From an archaeon (lineage in GTDB: Archaea > Altiarchaeota > Altiarchaeia > JAFGQM01), in assembly GCA_029932835.1 (NCBI GenBank), contig JAOZPI010000034.1, positions 1 to 5,536 on the forward strand: a DNA stretch of 5,536 nt. Direction: 5' to 3'. Shown one piece after another: positions 5,048 to 5,536 of this stretch. A program made the translations under genes and the position numbers. The number at the start of each line of letters is the position of its first letter. Position 1 is the first letter of the stretch. The notes under the pieces are model-generated. The model saw only the letters and a program-made list of their open reading frames with translations. It was not told the origin of the DNA and ran no database searches.

Positions 5048-5340
5048 TGGAAAAGAAAAAGGGATGGAAAGAAATCCCTATTGGGGGGGTCATAGAAAAC
5101 CCGCCAACATCACTGAAGAACAAGACCGGGGCTTGGAGAGCCTTTCGCCCTGTTTGGGACGAGAAGAAATGCATAAACTGCATGATATGTGTTGCATATT
5201 GCCCGGATATGTCGATACCTGTAAAGGATGGAAAACGGATGGAAACAAACTTTGACTATTGTAAGGGGTGTGGCATATGTGCAAGTGTGTGCCCGGTGAA
5301 GGCAATAACTATGGAGGAAGAGAGCAAATTTAGAGATTAA
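5047..5340 (+). CDS. porD: Pyruvate:ferredoxin oxidoreductase, delta subunit (2[4Fe-4S] ferredoxin)
   Basis: Ferredoxin-like delta subunit, 97 residues, that carries electrons within the complex towards ferredoxin. Two complete CxxCxxCxxxCP cluster motifs are visible: Cys42, 45, 48, 52 and Cys72, 75, 78, 82. They are preceded by the N-terminal extension typical of PorD, with WRAFRPVWDEKKC (30-42). Its start overlaps the porC stop by one base (TAATG), and the porA ATG follows its stop after one base, so translation of the three genes is probably coupled. Confidence 0.96.
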   Translation: MEKKKGWKEIPIGGVIENPPTSLKNKTGAWRAFRPVWDEKKCINCMICVAYCPDMSIPVKDGKRMETNFDYCKGCGICASVCPVKAITMEEESKFRD

Positions 5341-5341
5341 A

Positions 5342-5536
5342 ATGAAAAGGGAACTTCCCCTAACCGGAGCTGAGGCAGTCGCACAGGCGATGAGACAGAT
5401 AAATCCAGATGTGGTGGCAGTGTATCCAATAACACCGCAAACCCCAATTGTAGAAAACTTCGCAAAATTTGTTTCAGATGGAGTAGTGAAGACAGAGATG
5501 GTAAGAGTAGAATCTGAACACTCTGCTATAAGCGCT
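5342..5536 (+). CDS. porA: Pyruvate:ferredoxin oxidoreductase, alpha subunit (N-terminal 65 codons)
   Basis: Start of the alpha subunit, cut by the right edge of the window. The 65 visible residues carry the family motifs GAEAVAQAMRQINPDVVAVYPITPQTP (9-35, given here as GAEAVAQAM, INPDVVAVY and PITPQTP) and VRVESEHSAISA (54-65), which belong to the pyrimidine-binding domain I of the alpha chain. The ATG lies one base after the porD stop. porB, with the thiamine diphosphate site, is expected next but is not in the window. Confidence 0.95.
   Translation, partial: MKRELPLTGAEAVAQAMRQINPDVVAVYPITPQTPIVENFAKFVSDGVVKTEMVRVESEHSAISA

Overview
The window reads as a piece of an anaerobic archaeal chromosome. 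The case rests on archaeal-type promoters (TATA boxes about 25-30 bases before predicted starts), an Lrp/AsnC regulator, a Thi4-type thiazole synthase with the archaeal active-site histidine, a four-subunit-type pyruvate:ferredoxin oxidoreductase, and above all SepCysS, the second enzyme of tRNA-dependent cysteine synthesis. SepCysS is typical of methanogens, Archaeoglobi and several uncultivated archaeal lineages. I cannot name the lineage from the sequence alone.

Layout, left to right. (1) The first 763 bases, minus strand, are the N-terminal 254 codons of a type I-alpha glutamine synthetase; its C-terminus lies outside the window. (2) Bases 764-1099 are a divergent control region with an A+T-rich glnA promoter, a perfect inverted repeat at the predicted glnA transcription start, a small palindrome, and a duplicated A+T element at the lrp promoter. 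(3) Bases 1100-2227, plus strand, hold an Lrp/AsnC regulator followed 9 bases later by thiE. (4) thi4 converges on thiE from the minus strand, and the two 3' ends overlap by 29 bases. (5) A 63-base divergent promoter region separates thi4 from a 58-residue gene and SepCysS. (6) After a T-rich stretch and a new TATA box comes the por operon, porC-porD-porA, with porA running off the right edge.

How the genes fit together. ThiE and Thi4 provide the coupling step and the thiazole half of thiamine phosphate; thiamine diphosphate is the cofactor of the pyruvate oxidoreductase encoded at the right end. Thi4 (His form) and SepCysS are both tied to sulfide-type sulfur donors, which fits a sulfidic anoxic habitat. 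Glutamine synthetase next to a divergent Lrp regulator suggests nitrogen or amino-acid control.

The most interesting item is the 58-codon gene at 3045-3221. It sits directly upstream of SepCysS, probably starts from a leaderless transcript, and is a good candidate for a free-standing, C-terminally truncated SepCysE-like docking protein for the SepRS-SepCysS complex. No tRNA, rRNA, insertion sequence, CRISPR array or TPP riboswitch was recognised.
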